NCBI GenBank assembly: GCA_017619375.1 | Contig: JAFZSL010000057.1 | Coordinates: 1-36,084 of the forward strand | Source: Prevotella sp. | GTDB taxonomy: Bacteria > Bacteroidota > Bacteroidia > Bacteroidales > Bacteroidaceae | Reading direction: 5' to 3' | Length of the DNA stretch: 36,084 nt | In this document: one piece after another, positions 23,678 to 31,374 of the stretch | Position numbering within the stretch: the first letter of the stretch is position 1 | How the letters are laid out: each line of letters starts with the position of its first letter | Program-made: the position numbers and the translations under genes | The notes under the pieces: model-generated | What the model was told of the DNA's origin: nothing | Databases searched by the model: none | Seen by the model: only the letters and a program-made list of their open reading frames with translations

Positions 23678-23708
23678 CAAAATTAGCATTTTTAATTGGC
23701 AATGCAAA
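23678..23708 (-). promoter_or_regulatory. Consensus promoter of fba
   Basis: On the minus strand TTTG (23708-23705), a 19-base spacer and TAATTTTG (23685-23678) match the consensus exactly. The leader is about 42 bases. Confidence 0.82.
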
Positions 23709-23958
23709 GCATTTGGAAGTTTTTTTTATGGATGAAATCCTATGAAGTCCATATACTTTGCAGCCTATGGGCAGGTTTCCACAGTTTTGCAAAATTCACA
23801 TTGCAATTTGTGTGTTAACGAAGTTGTCACCATGTCTGAGAAGTTATCGGAGTTATGAAGTCATCGCTACGCTCGATGTTTACGACAATACCTGGAAGAC
23901 AACAACAACATTTCCTCCGACTCCGTAGACACCATTCCATTCGAATGGCTGAAAGATT
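23709..23958. other. Gap upstream of fba with nothing recognised
   Basis: No gene, promoter match or strong hairpin was found. A small TTTTGCAAAA palindrome lies near 23785. Confidence 0.5.
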
Positions 23959-23990
23959 CAGCGGCTTCCCGAAAGTTCGAAAAGCCGCTG
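23959..23990 (-). terminator. Terminator of the aquaporin gene
   Basis: A 9-bp stem (23959-23967 with 23982-23990) with an inner CGAA-AG-TTCG helix, 26 bases past the aquaporin stop on the minus strand. No long T-run follows. Confidence 0.6.
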
Positions 23991-24015
23991 TTCTTAAAAT
24001 ATATCGTATAGAGAA

Positions 24016-24687
24016 TCATTCCTCCGTATCTATCGCCCTCCAGATGAGCGAGGCGATGGCACCTCCGATGAGCGGTCCAACGATGAACACCCATATCTCG
24101 GATAGGGCTTGTCCACCCGTGAAGATGGCGGGTCCTATGGAACGTGCCGGATTGACCGACGTGCCGGTGAAACGTATGCCCACCAGGTGAATCAGGATGA
24201 GGGCAAGTCCTATGGCCACACCTGCGAAATTGTTGGTGGCGCCGTTGGTCTTTGACGTGGCACCCAAGACAACCAATACGAAAAGGGTGGTGAGCACGAT
24301 TTCCACAATCAATCCATTGGTGACATCGAAAGCACAAGTGTTGGCACCGAGACCGTGAAGAACAGTGGGGTCGGAAGTCGCCGTGATGCCCATGAGCAAG
24401 GCTGCCGCCAATACACCGCCAATCACCTGTGAGAGCATATACATGAAACAATCTTTTGAACTCATCCTTCCACAAAGGAAGACACCCAACGTGATGGCGG
24501 GGTTGATATGACATCCGGAAACACCCCCTATGGTATAGGCCATGGCCACGACAGAAAGACCGAATGCCATGGCGGTGCCCACCACCGACGCTGGCGAAGT
24601 GACATCACATCCCAAGGCCACGGCTGCGCCACACCCCAAGAATGTGAGAACGAAAGTTCCCACCAATTCTGCTAAATACTTCTTCAT
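24016..24687 (-). CDS. AqpZ-like aquaporin
   Basis: A 223-residue inner-membrane water channel of the MIP family with six predicted helices and two half-helices. Both NPA motifs are intact: GCHINPAITLG (62-64) and GTSVNPARSIGPA (179-181). The selectivity filter looks like that of water-specific AqpZ: Phe42, His167 and Arg182. Glycerol facilitators have a Gly in place of the His and an Asp after the second NPA arginine, which are not seen. It has its own promoter and terminator. Confidence 0.93.
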   Translation of the reverse strand: MKKYLAELVGTFVLTFLGCGAAVALGCDVTSPASVVGTAMAFGLSVVAMAYTIGGVSGCHINPAITLGVFLCGRMSSKDCFMYMLSQVIGGVLAAALLMGITATSDPTVLHGLGANTCAFDVTNGLIVEIVLTTLFVLVVLGATSKTNGATNNFAGVAIGLALILIHLVGIRFTGTSVNPARSIGPAIFTGGQALSEIWVFIVGPLIGGAIASLIWRAIDTEE

Positions 24688-24800
24688 AAATTCCTTTTTT
24701 TTAATGTTTTATTCTGTTTTTTAAATTTCTAATCCTTCCCGTATTGTTAAAAATTACAAATATTCATAGTCTTCTCGACCGAATTCATACATATAACGCG

Positions 24801-24832
24801 CAAAGATAACTATTATTTTTTAATTTCGCAAC
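24801..24832 (-). promoter_or_regulatory. Promoter of the aquaporin gene
   Basis: TATCTTTG (24808-24801) with TTGC (24831-24828) 19 bases upstream on the minus strand. The leader is about 105 bases. Confidence 0.7.
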
Positions 24833-24856
24833 ATTTTTTAAGATTTTTGTCCGAAA

Positions 24857-24937
24857 GAGACCAAGAATGCCAAGGAGACCATGAAAAGCCAGGAATACTG
24901 GGGATACAAGGAATGCAAGGGATACAAGGAGAGCACC
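24857..24937. repeat. Nine-unit degenerate 9-base repeat
   Basis: Nine consecutive 9-mers in one register: GAGACCAAG, AATGCCAAG, GAGACCATG, AAAAGCCAG, GAATACTGG, GGATACAAG, GAATGCAAG, GGATACAAG, GAGAGCACC. Consensus about GRRTRCMAG. The minus strand has an open frame giving CIPCIPCIPSIP, but no start or context supports a gene. Confidence 0.8.
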
Positions 24938-24956
24938 TGTTTACCAAAAAAAGGGC

Positions 24957-25021
24957 ACAAAAAAAGGAGTACCGCTGTACTCCAACCTTTGTTAACCTTA
25001 AATCTAATACTATGAAAAACA
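24957..25021 (-). ncRNA. Candidate ~65-nt small RNA
   Basis: A complete promoter (25027-25058) and a complete intrinsic terminator (24959-24983) lie about 45 bases apart on the minus strand with no reading frame between. The predicted RNA starts near 25021, has an unpaired AT-rich 5' part (CATAGTATTAGATTTAAGG) and ends in a hairpin with a T-run. I believe related sequences occur elsewhere in Bacteroidales, but I cannot name a family. Confidence 0.6.
24959..24983 (-). terminator. Intrinsic terminator of the candidate small RNA
   Basis: GGAGTAC (24966-24972) pairs with GTACTCC (24977-24983) across a 4-base loop. Seven A on the plus strand (24959-24965) give the T-run on the minus strand. Confidence 0.85.
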
Positions 25022-25026
25022 CGTTG

Positions 25027-25058
25027 CAAAGATAATGGCTTTTCGCCAAACCTCCAAA
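25027..25058 (-). promoter_or_regulatory. Consensus promoter of the candidate small RNA
   Basis: TTTG (25058-25055), a 20-base spacer and TATCTTTG (25034-25027) on the minus strand match the consensus exactly. Confidence 0.8.
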
Positions 25059-25205
25059 TGTTTCGCAAAGAAAAAGTGTAAAAAAGACAATTACTTGATT
25101 TAAATCAAGAAAACAGGATGCGGACAACAGAGTCCTTTTACCAAACCTCAGCCCAAAAAACTATAAATAATTCGAGCAAAAAGGGCGGTTTTTAAAAAAA
25201 TGTTG

Positions 25206-25213
25206 TATATTTG
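25206..25213 (+). promoter_or_regulatory. -7 box of the large secreted-protein gene
   Basis: TATATTTG matches the consensus 40 bases before the start codon. The -33 region is only T-rich (TTTTT near 25179-25183). Confidence 0.55.
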
Positions 25214-25252
25214 CATTCAGTTATAACTATTATTTATTTTATACCTTTTTTT

Positions 25253-28200
25253 ATGAAACAACTACGACTACTAACCATGGCGGTCCTTGCCCTTTTAACG
25301 GGCTTGGCAGCCTATGCGCAAAGGGATGTCTCACAGTACATCACGAATGCGACACTGTCTAATGGAACAAACGGCTGGACAACAACCTTCACGAAAGATC
25401 AAGCACCCAACGCTCCTGCCGATGCGTTCTCCAGTTCTGTCCAAGGCAACAACACAACAGGTTGGGCTACTGAGGCTTACGCAGGATGGGATGCCCTATT
25501 TCAAACAGAGTATTCGATGAAGCAGACCATCACCCTGCCCATAGGACATTACACATTGGTAAACTATTCGTTCTTCCGCCAAGGCGATGCTGATGACGCT
25601 GACCATAACAGCAAGTCATTGGCGTATTTGAGAGCAGGTGAAAAAAGTGTCCTTTTGCAAACCTTGCGAAGCATCCCCGCCTCCGGCTTCGCCAACTCTC
25701 AAAAAGAAGGTGCAAACGTCTTCGACTCAAAAATGTACCGTAATACGATTGATTTCACCATCGAAACAGACAACACCACTATAGAGATTGGTGTTGATGG
25801 CACGTTTGATGAAGCGCGCTCCTGGTGCATCGTAGGCCAATTCGAACTCATCAACAATGATTTGCCAGCATCGTTGGAAGCTCCATTCGACGTGACCGGC
25901 TACATTACCAATCCAGGATTCGAATATCGCAACATGACGGGATGGACGGTCTCTCCTGATGGGTATTTCGGCACACAAGGCAACAATCAAGGATTCAAAG
26001 TGGGTGGCTTTTATGCAGAGAAATGGCAAGCATCCGGTGCTCTTCCCGATGGTAGCATGACCCAGACTTTGACCGGACTGCCACAGGGCTATTACAAACT
26101 GACTGCCAACTTGGGCGGCAATGGCACCTACGTCAGTCTGAATGACAAAACTGCCAGTTGGACAGCTGATAAAGACTATGAATTGATTTGCATTATCGGA
26201 GAGGGAGAGTCCCTCACCATCACAGCAGGAAAGACTGCCGATGGAACAGCCAACTGGGTTCACTTCGACAACTTCAAACTCTATTTCTGTGGAGAGCCGA
26301 CCATCGCCGTCGTGGCTGAAGACTTCACCAGTGGCGACCAGGCACTGGCGAATACTTGGTATGCCGTGGAAATACCTACCGCAGGGGATTACAGTGTTGT
26401 GGCAGGAACAGATTTGAGTAATGTGGTATATACCACCGATGGCTCCATTGTTCTCTCCGAAGCCAATAATGTGAATGATCAGTTCACCTCACCCATGGCA
26501 CTCACGGCGGGGACCTATTATTTCAAATCCTCCACCGCACAAACGCTCACATTCACACCATTGAGCTATACGTATGAGTTAGGGGAGCCAACATTAAACA
26601 TCAATGATGGCAATTGCGTGAGTGCACTTACGACATGGGAGATTACCTTTAACCCATTCACCGATGACCCAAATGCAACCTTTGCACTCATTGGAAGCGG
26701 GAAGGCACAACTGAAGAATGGTGAAACCGTCGTGGCAGAAGGAGACCTGACACTTAAAGGAAACAAACTAACAGCCACATTCTCCAACGTACAACTCCAA
26801 CCATCCTCTTCATACACTCTGACTTTGCCCGCCGGCGTGGTTGGTTTTGAAGGACAAGCTGTCAACGAGGCAATCACCATTGCAATCAATACTCCGCTCA
26901 TTGCCGATGGCATCTACTACCTTTACGACGCCAATGCGAAATTGTTCCTTGCCAGAGGAGGTGCTTGGGGTACAGAAGCAGTTGCCGACAAATATGGTGT
27001 GCCATTCAATTGGAAAACCGGTGCCGATGGTGCGGGAAGCATTGAATTCATCGACTGTACAGGTGTATATCTTTTCATCACAGGAACAGGAATTTACACC
27101 GACAATGCTTCCACCGGATGGAAATTTGTGGAAGACACCAACGGTTACAAACTGTGCAAGGCTGACGGAAGCGTTTACGCCACCCATGACCTTGGAAATC
27201 TTGGAGAATATCTGCATACCACAGATGACGCTTCTGTCGCCACCGTATGGACATTGATGAGCAAAGCCGACCACGATGCCATCGTAGATGCATATCCTGC
27301 AGCAAACAAGGCTTCCGTAATGACTACTGCAAAGATTGAAGGAGACTTGGACACCTATCTCTCAACCATGCTTCCTGTCGATATGACCGACGAAATGGAT
27401 ACCCCCATATTCGATGGCAACGCAGGCGCCTGGACTTTCTCTGAAGTCAGACATCAGGATGGCCAGCCTGCATACGGAGAAAATTTCTGTGAGGCATGGA
27501 ATGCAACAGGATCTTGGACACAGACCATCACAGGCCTTCCCCAAGGCATCTACAAACTCTCCGTCAACGGATTTGAAAGAAGAACCAATAAAGCCACATC
27601 TTATTCTCTCGGACAGAAAGGTTACAACCTTGTGAGTTCCAACATGGTGGCCAACGGCGAGCAGGTCAGGTTCGCTTCCTGGTTTGATGCTGCAGACAGC
27701 AACTACAATCCCAACAATACTGATCAGGCAGTGGAAAAATTCGAAGATGGCAAATACCTCAACGAACTTTACACCTACGTTGGCGAAGACGGCAAACTCA
27801 CCATCACCATCAACAAGCCGAATTTCATCTGGGACTGCTGGACACTGTTCAACAACTTCACACTCCTGTATTATGAACCCGTGGAGGTGACCATCACAGA
27901 TGTGGGATGGGCCACCATGTATTATGGAGGAATGGACCTCGCCGTTCCAAATGATGTCAAGGCATACATTGTGAGTAGTATTGATGGAAAAACATTGGCA
28001 CTGGCCGAAGTGTCAAGAATTCCTAAAAGAACCGGTGTCATTATAGAGGGATCTGCCGGTACATACAAGTTCGATGTCATAGAGGATGAAACACCTGTTG
28101 GCGAAAACAAGCTCAAAGGTTCCGACGAAGAGAAAACTTTTGCAGAGAGTGGTCACAAGTACTACATGCTCTCCACCAACAGTGCTGGCAAAGTGGGCTT

Positions 28201-28438
28201 CTTCTATCAAGTGCCTGGTGGTGGCAGCATCACAAATGGCTCCCACAAGGCATACCTTGACGTGGAGGGCAGTGCAGCCGCCGACTTCTACCTCCTCTTC
28301 GACGAACTTGACGGCATCAAGAACGCCACCGCAACACAAGATAGCGACGAGGTCTATACCATCAGCGGCGTACGTGTCAACGGCCAACTCCAGAAGGGTG
28401 TTTACATCAAGAACGGAAAGAAAGTAATCATCAAATAA
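25253..28438 (+). CDS. Large secreted multi-domain protein with type IX-like tail
   Basis: A 1061-residue exported protein. The signal peptide (MKQLRLLTMAVLALLTGLAAYA) identifies the ATG at 25253, although the frame opens at 25211. Three carbohydrate-binding-like beta-sandwich modules are suggested by recurring patterns: YITNATLSNGTNGW (about 25-190), YITNPGFEYRNMTGW with MTQTLTGLPQGYYKL (about 200-360), and FCEAWNATGSW with TQTITGLPQGIYKL (about 715-880). Between them is an Ig-like region (about 430-550) and a stretch resembling a ricin- or lectin-like fold (IYYLYDANAKLFLARGG). The tail EVYTISGVRVNGQ...KGVYIKNGKKVIIK resembles a type IX sorting domain. No catalytic motif is recognised. A small coupled gene follows after 24 bases. 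Confidence 0.8.
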   Translation: MKQLRLLTMAVLALLTGLAAYAQRDVSQYITNATLSNGTNGWTTTFTKDQAPNAPADAFSSSVQGNNTTGWATEAYAGWDALFQTEYSMKQTITLPIGHYTLVNYSFFRQGDADDADHNSKSLAYLRAGEKSVLLQTLRSIPASGFANSQKEGANVFDSKMYRNTIDFTIETDNTTIEIGVDGTFDEARSWCIVGQFELINNDLPASLEAPFDVTGYITNPGFEYRNMTGWTVSPDGYFGTQGNNQGFKVGGFYAEKWQASGALPDGSMTQTLTGLPQGYYKLTANLGGNGTYVSLNDKTASWTADKDYELICIIGEGESLTITAGKTADGTANWVHFDNFKLYFCGEPTIAVVAEDFTSGDQALANTWYAVEIPTAGDYSVVAGTDLSNVVYTTDGSIVLSEANNVNDQFTSPMALTAGTYYFKSSTAQTLTFTPLSYTYELGEPTLNINDGNCVSALTTWEITFNPFTDDPNATFALIGSGKAQLKNGETVVAEGDLTLKGNKLTATFSNVQLQPSSSYTLTLPAGVVGFEGQAVNEAITIAINTPLIADGIYYLYDANAKLFLARGGAWGTEAVADKYGVPFNWKTGADGAGSIEFIDCTGVYLFITGTGIYTDNASTGWKFVEDTNGYKLCKADGSVYATHDLGNLGEYLHTTDDASVATVWTLMSKADHDAIVDAYPAANKASVMTTAKIEGDLDTYLSTMLPVDMTDEMDTPIFDGNAGAWTFSEVRHQDGQPAYGENFCEAWNATGSWTQTITGLPQGIYKLSVNGFERRTNKATSYSLGQKGYNLVSSNMVANGEQVRFASWFDAADSNYNPNNTDQAVEKFEDGKYLNELYTYVGEDGKLTITINKPNFIWDCWTLFNNFTLLYYEPVEVTITDVGWATMYYGGMDLAVPNDVKAYIVSSIDGKTLALAEVSRIPKRTGVIIEGSAGTYKFDVIEDETPVGENKLKGSDEEKTFAESGHKYYMLSTNSAGKVGFFYQVPGGGSITNGSHKAYLDVEGSAAADFYLLFDELDGIKNATATQDSDEVYTISGVRVNGQLQKGVYIKNGKKVIIK

Positions 28439-28462
28439 TAAAATTAAATTAAGGAAAAGGAA

Positions 28463-28627
28463 ATGAAGTACAACAAACCGATGACGAAAGTTCTCGTCAA
28501 GAGCCCTGAACTGATGCAAACCCTGCCCGTCGTAAACAGCAACGGAGGCGAGCAGTTGGGTAACGAAGCAGAATTCGACAACAGTCAGGAAGAAGTGTTG
28601 GGCAATCAAAAATCCGTGTGGGAATAA
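28463..28627 (+). CDS. Small protein downstream of a secreted protein, ends in VWE
   Basis: A 54-residue protein beginning MKYNKPMTKVLVKSPELMQT, with a basic start, an acidic and Asn/Gln-rich second half, and the end KSVWE. It lies 24 bases after the 1061-residue secreted protein and before a strong terminator, so it is surely cotranscribed. It parallels the small gene at 9311-9526 in position, in its K-Y-x-x-P start and in its W-E end. There is no signal peptide or known domain. It falls below common gene-length cut-offs. Confidence 0.7.
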   Translation: MKYNKPMTKVLVKSPELMQTLPVVNSNGGEQLGNEAEFDNSQEEVLGNQKSVWE

Positions 28628-28644
28628 AACCCCAACAATTTATG

Positions 28645-28684
28645 CCAAAGGCGGCTCCTTTAATTGGAGCCGCCTTTGGTGTTT
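28645..28684. terminator. Terminator between convergent genes
   Basis: A perfect 14-bp stem (28645-28658 with 28666-28679) with a 7-base loop and a following TGTTTT. It lies between the small 'WE' gene and the end of the DUF58 gene on the other strand. Confidence 0.88.
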
Positions 28685-28718
28685 TAAGAGTAATCGGAAT
28701 ATCCCAGAAAAACCAGTT

Positions 28719-30032
28719 TCATCCCAGCAACTGCCGCGACTTCATCTCCATATACTTGTTGATGACATCGACGGAGAGTTTGTTGGGTGAGGTGAGGAGG
28801 CAGTAGATGCCGTTCTGCTTGAGGGTGTTGGCGATGAGCCTTCGCTCGTAGATAAGTTTTTCAGCCACGACGTGCTGGTAGATGTCCTCCATGGATTCAG
28901 AAGGAGTGCGAGTGAACTCATTCAGTTCCACATCCTCGAAGAACACCACCAACAAGCGGTGGTACATATTGAGCAGTTTGAGATAAGGGAGCTGACGCTC
29001 CAGACTGCTGAAATCAGTAAAGTTGGTGTATAACATCATGAAGCTTCGCCGCCCCACCAACCGGTTGACATTGGGGCAAAGCATGGAATAGTCGGACTCC
29101 CCGAAAAGGGTCTGCTGATGATAAAGGCTCTCCTGGATGAGTTGCATCTGCGTGGTCTTCCTGTCCGCAGGGACGAAGGTGTCGAACTTGTCTGCAAAGG
29201 TGATGAGTCCGGCCTTGTCCTGCTTGTTGATGGCCACATAGGAGAGCACGAGAGCCGCATTGATGGAATGGTCGAGCAGCGTCAAGCCATTGAAGGTCTG
29301 CTGCATCAGCCTCCCTTTGTCGATGACGGAGAAGATTTGTTGCGAGCGCTCGTCTTGGTAGGCATTCACCATCAGGTGACTCCTTCGCGCACTCGCCTTC
29401 CAGTTGATGGTGCGATAGTCGTCGCCCTGCACATAATCCCTGATTTGTTCAAACTCCGTGTTGTTGCCGGCTCTGCGGATACGCTTGATACCCATTTCGG
29501 AGAAATTGTTGGAGACGGCCATCAACTCATATTTCCTCAACATCAAGTAGGAAGGATATACCTTCACGTTGAACGGTTCTGCCGTGCGGATGCATCTCTG
29601 TACCATCCCCACCCTTGTAGAGACGAAGAGCAAGACATGTCCGAAGCCATAGACGCCACGCTCCGTGGGCCTTAGTGTGTAGGTGAAGGTCTTCCCCTCT
29701 TTTGGCGCCACCCTCCCCTTGATGGAGAAGTCGCGCTTTTGAAACTGGAACGGCAGTTCGTCCACCACCTCCAAGTCGAGTCGCAATGACGAGCGGTTGG
29801 CCACCACGATGGCCACTTCGTTTTCATCTCCCAAGGAGAATCGGACGGGGCAGTCGCGTCGTGCCGCCATCCGCACTCTGACATAGACCACGAGCGCATC
29901 GAGTATCACGACCACGAAGAGCGCCATCAGCAGCCCCTTCCCCATCGTGAGCATCGGTCCAAACAACACGCCGGAGGCCATCACCAGGGCTGTCAAGCCC
30001 ATCGCCCAGTAAAACCTATGTGTCAGAAACAT
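28719..30032 (-). CDS. DUF58-domain membrane-anchored protein
   Basis: A 437-residue protein with two N-terminal membrane helices (about 8-28 and 30-50), a beta-rich middle and a DUF58 domain. Its signature is RDYVQGDDYRTINWKASAR (about 210-230), followed by a degenerate von Willebrand-like fold (QQIFSVIDKGRLM...LDHSINAALVLSYVAINKQDKAGLITF). DUF58 proteins are regularly encoded next to MoxR AAA+ ATPases and are thought to be their partners or substrates. Here moxR is the next gene upstream. Function is not established; a role in maturing envelope proteins or complexes is a common proposal. Confidence 0.9.
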   Translation of the reverse strand: MFLTHRFYWAMGLTALVMASGVLFGPMLTMGKGLLMALFVVVILDALVVYVRVRMAARRDCPVRFSLGDENEVAIVVANRSSLRLDLEVVDELPFQFQKRDFSIKGRVAPKEGKTFTYTLRPTERGVYGFGHVLLFVSTRVGMVQRCIRTAEPFNVKVYPSYLMLRKYELMAVSNNFSEMGIKRIRRAGNNTEFEQIRDYVQGDDYRTINWKASARRSHLMVNAYQDERSQQIFSVIDKGRLMQQTFNGLTLLDHSINAALVLSYVAINKQDKAGLITFADKFDTFVPADRKTTQMQLIQESLYHQQTLFGESDYSMLCPNVNRLVGRRSFMMLYTNFTDFSSLERQLPYLKLLNMYHRLLVVFFEDVELNEFTRTPSESMEDIYQHVVAEKLIYERRLIANTLKQNGIYCLLTSPNKLSVDVINKYMEMKSRQLLG

Positions 30033-30051
30033 TTTTTTATTCTGTAGTTAA

Positions 30052-30122
30052 GGAGTTAAAGAGGAGTTTTTAAAAGAGGAGTTAAAAAGGAGTTAAAGGG
30101 GAGTTAAAGAGGAGTTAAAGGG
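30052..30122. repeat. 11-base purine-rich tandem repeat
   Basis: About six units of GGAGTTAAARR, one of them longer, in the gap between the moxR and DUF58 genes. Confidence 0.85.
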
Positions 30123-30129
30123 ACATATG

Positions 30130-30254
30130 TTCACTTTTCACACTTTTCATTTTCCACTTTCCACTTTCTACTTTTCACTTTCTACTTTTCCACTTTTCAC
30201 TTTCTATTTTCCACTTTTCACTTTCTACTTTCCACTTTCCACTTTCATTTTTTA
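30130..30254. repeat. Polypyrimidine tract of CTTTTCA/CTTTCTA/CTTTCCA units
   Basis: About 120 bases, nearly all C and T on the plus strand broken by regular single A, made of 6- to 8-base units (CACTTTTCA, CTTTCTA, CTTTCCA). It directly adjoins the purine-rich tract at 30052-30122. Neither tract encodes a plausible protein. Confidence 0.9.
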
Positions 30255-30307
30255 AGTCCTTTTCATTTCGCGGACAATTCTCTAATGCGTGAAAAAAGAA
30301 TTTTGGG

Positions 30308-31282
30308 CTACTTCGGGACTTCCACCTGGTCTATCAGCGTTTCCACGATGCGAGGTGCGCTGTATCCCTCCATTTCCGCCTCGGCAGAAAGGATGAGGCG
30401 GTGGCGAAGCACGGAGGGAGCCACCCTCTTGATGTCTTCAGGCGTGACGAAGTCGCGCCCCTGGAGCAACGCAAGCGCCTTGGAGGCTTGCAGCATGGCA
30501 ACGCCGGCCCTGGGCGATGCTCCCAGATAGACCGCCTTGGTGTTGCGTGTCAGTTGCACCACCTGGATGATGTATTTCAGAAGGCTCTCCTCCACCATCA
30601 CCTTCGACATGAGCGAGCGGAACTGCAGCAGTTCATCGTGGGTCAACACCGGCTTGATGTCATCCAGTTTCACCAGCCTCACATTCTCATGATGCCGTTT
30701 GAGCACCAATACCTCCAATTCGGGCGTAGGATATGAGATGACCACCTTCATGAGGAAACGGTCGAGTTGTGCCTCCGGCAACTTGTAGGTGCCCTCCTGC
30801 TCCACAGGATTCTGCGTGGCGAGGACGGTGAAAAGGTCGCCCATGGGATAGGTGACACCATCGATGGTAGCCTGCCGCTCCTCCATCACCTCGAAGAGCG
30901 CCGCCTGTGTCTTCGCCGGAGCGCGGTTGATCTCGTCCACCAGCACCAGGTCGGCAAACACCGGTCCCTGGTGGAATTCAAACTCCGACTCTTTCATATT
31001 GAACACCGAGGTGCCAAGGACATCGGAAGGCATCAGGTCGGGTGTGAATTGCAAGCGGCTGAACTTGGCATCGATGAGTTTGGCGATAAGCCTGGCCAAC
31101 AAGGTCTTAGCCACACCGGGAACGCCCTCAAGCAACACATGGCCATCGGCCAGGATGGCGGCAAGCAGCAAGGTGACAGCCTCGTCCTGCCCCACCACGA
31201 CAGTACCTATCTGCTGTCGCACCAGTTGGATCTTCTCCGAGAACGCCGTCAAATCAAGGCGTTGAAGTTGGGTTTCTTCCAT
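30308..31282 (-). CDS. MoxR-family AAA+ ATPase
   Basis: A 324-residue cytosolic ATPase of the MoxR group, whose members act as chaperones for maturation of protein complexes. Walker A is GVPGVAKT (53-60), Walker B LVLVDEIN (112-119), followed by RAPAKTQAALFEVMEERQ, a sensor-1 ATQNP motif and the C-terminal lid ending GASPRAGVAMLQASKALALLQGR. It lies in a conserved order with DUF58 (downstream) and DUF4350/DUF4129 (upstream). The 275 bases to the DUF58 gene are almost all repeat DNA, which may reduce coupling with it. Confidence 0.95.
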   Translation of the reverse strand: MEETQLQRLDLTAFSEKIQLVRQQIGTVVVGQDEAVTLLLAAILADGHVLLEGVPGVAKTLLARLIAKLIDAKFSRLQFTPDLMPSDVLGTSVFNMKESEFEFHQGPVFADLVLVDEINRAPAKTQAALFEVMEERQATIDGVTYPMGDLFTVLATQNPVEQEGTYKLPEAQLDRFLMKVVISYPTPELEVLVLKRHHENVRLVKLDDIKPVLTHDELLQFRSLMSKVMVEESLLKYIIQVVQLTRNTKAVYLGASPRAGVAMLQASKALALLQGRDFVTPEDIKRVAPSVLRHRLILSAEAEMEGYSAPRIVETLIDQVEVPK

Positions 31283-31374
31283 TTTTTGTCTTTTTTATAT
31301 GGTTTTTGTCTTTTCCTATTATCGAGACAGCGGCAGCCGCTGCTTACGGAAATCCGGCAAATGAGACATAAAGC

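Noticed and set aside
24838-25068. Cys-Ile-Pro repeat peptide frame on the minus strand
   Set aside because: It is the translation of the 9-base repeat; no start signal, and it overlaps the small RNA unit.
30052-30254. Possible CRISPR array
   Set aside because: Units are 6-11 bases and contiguous; there are no spacers and no cas genes.
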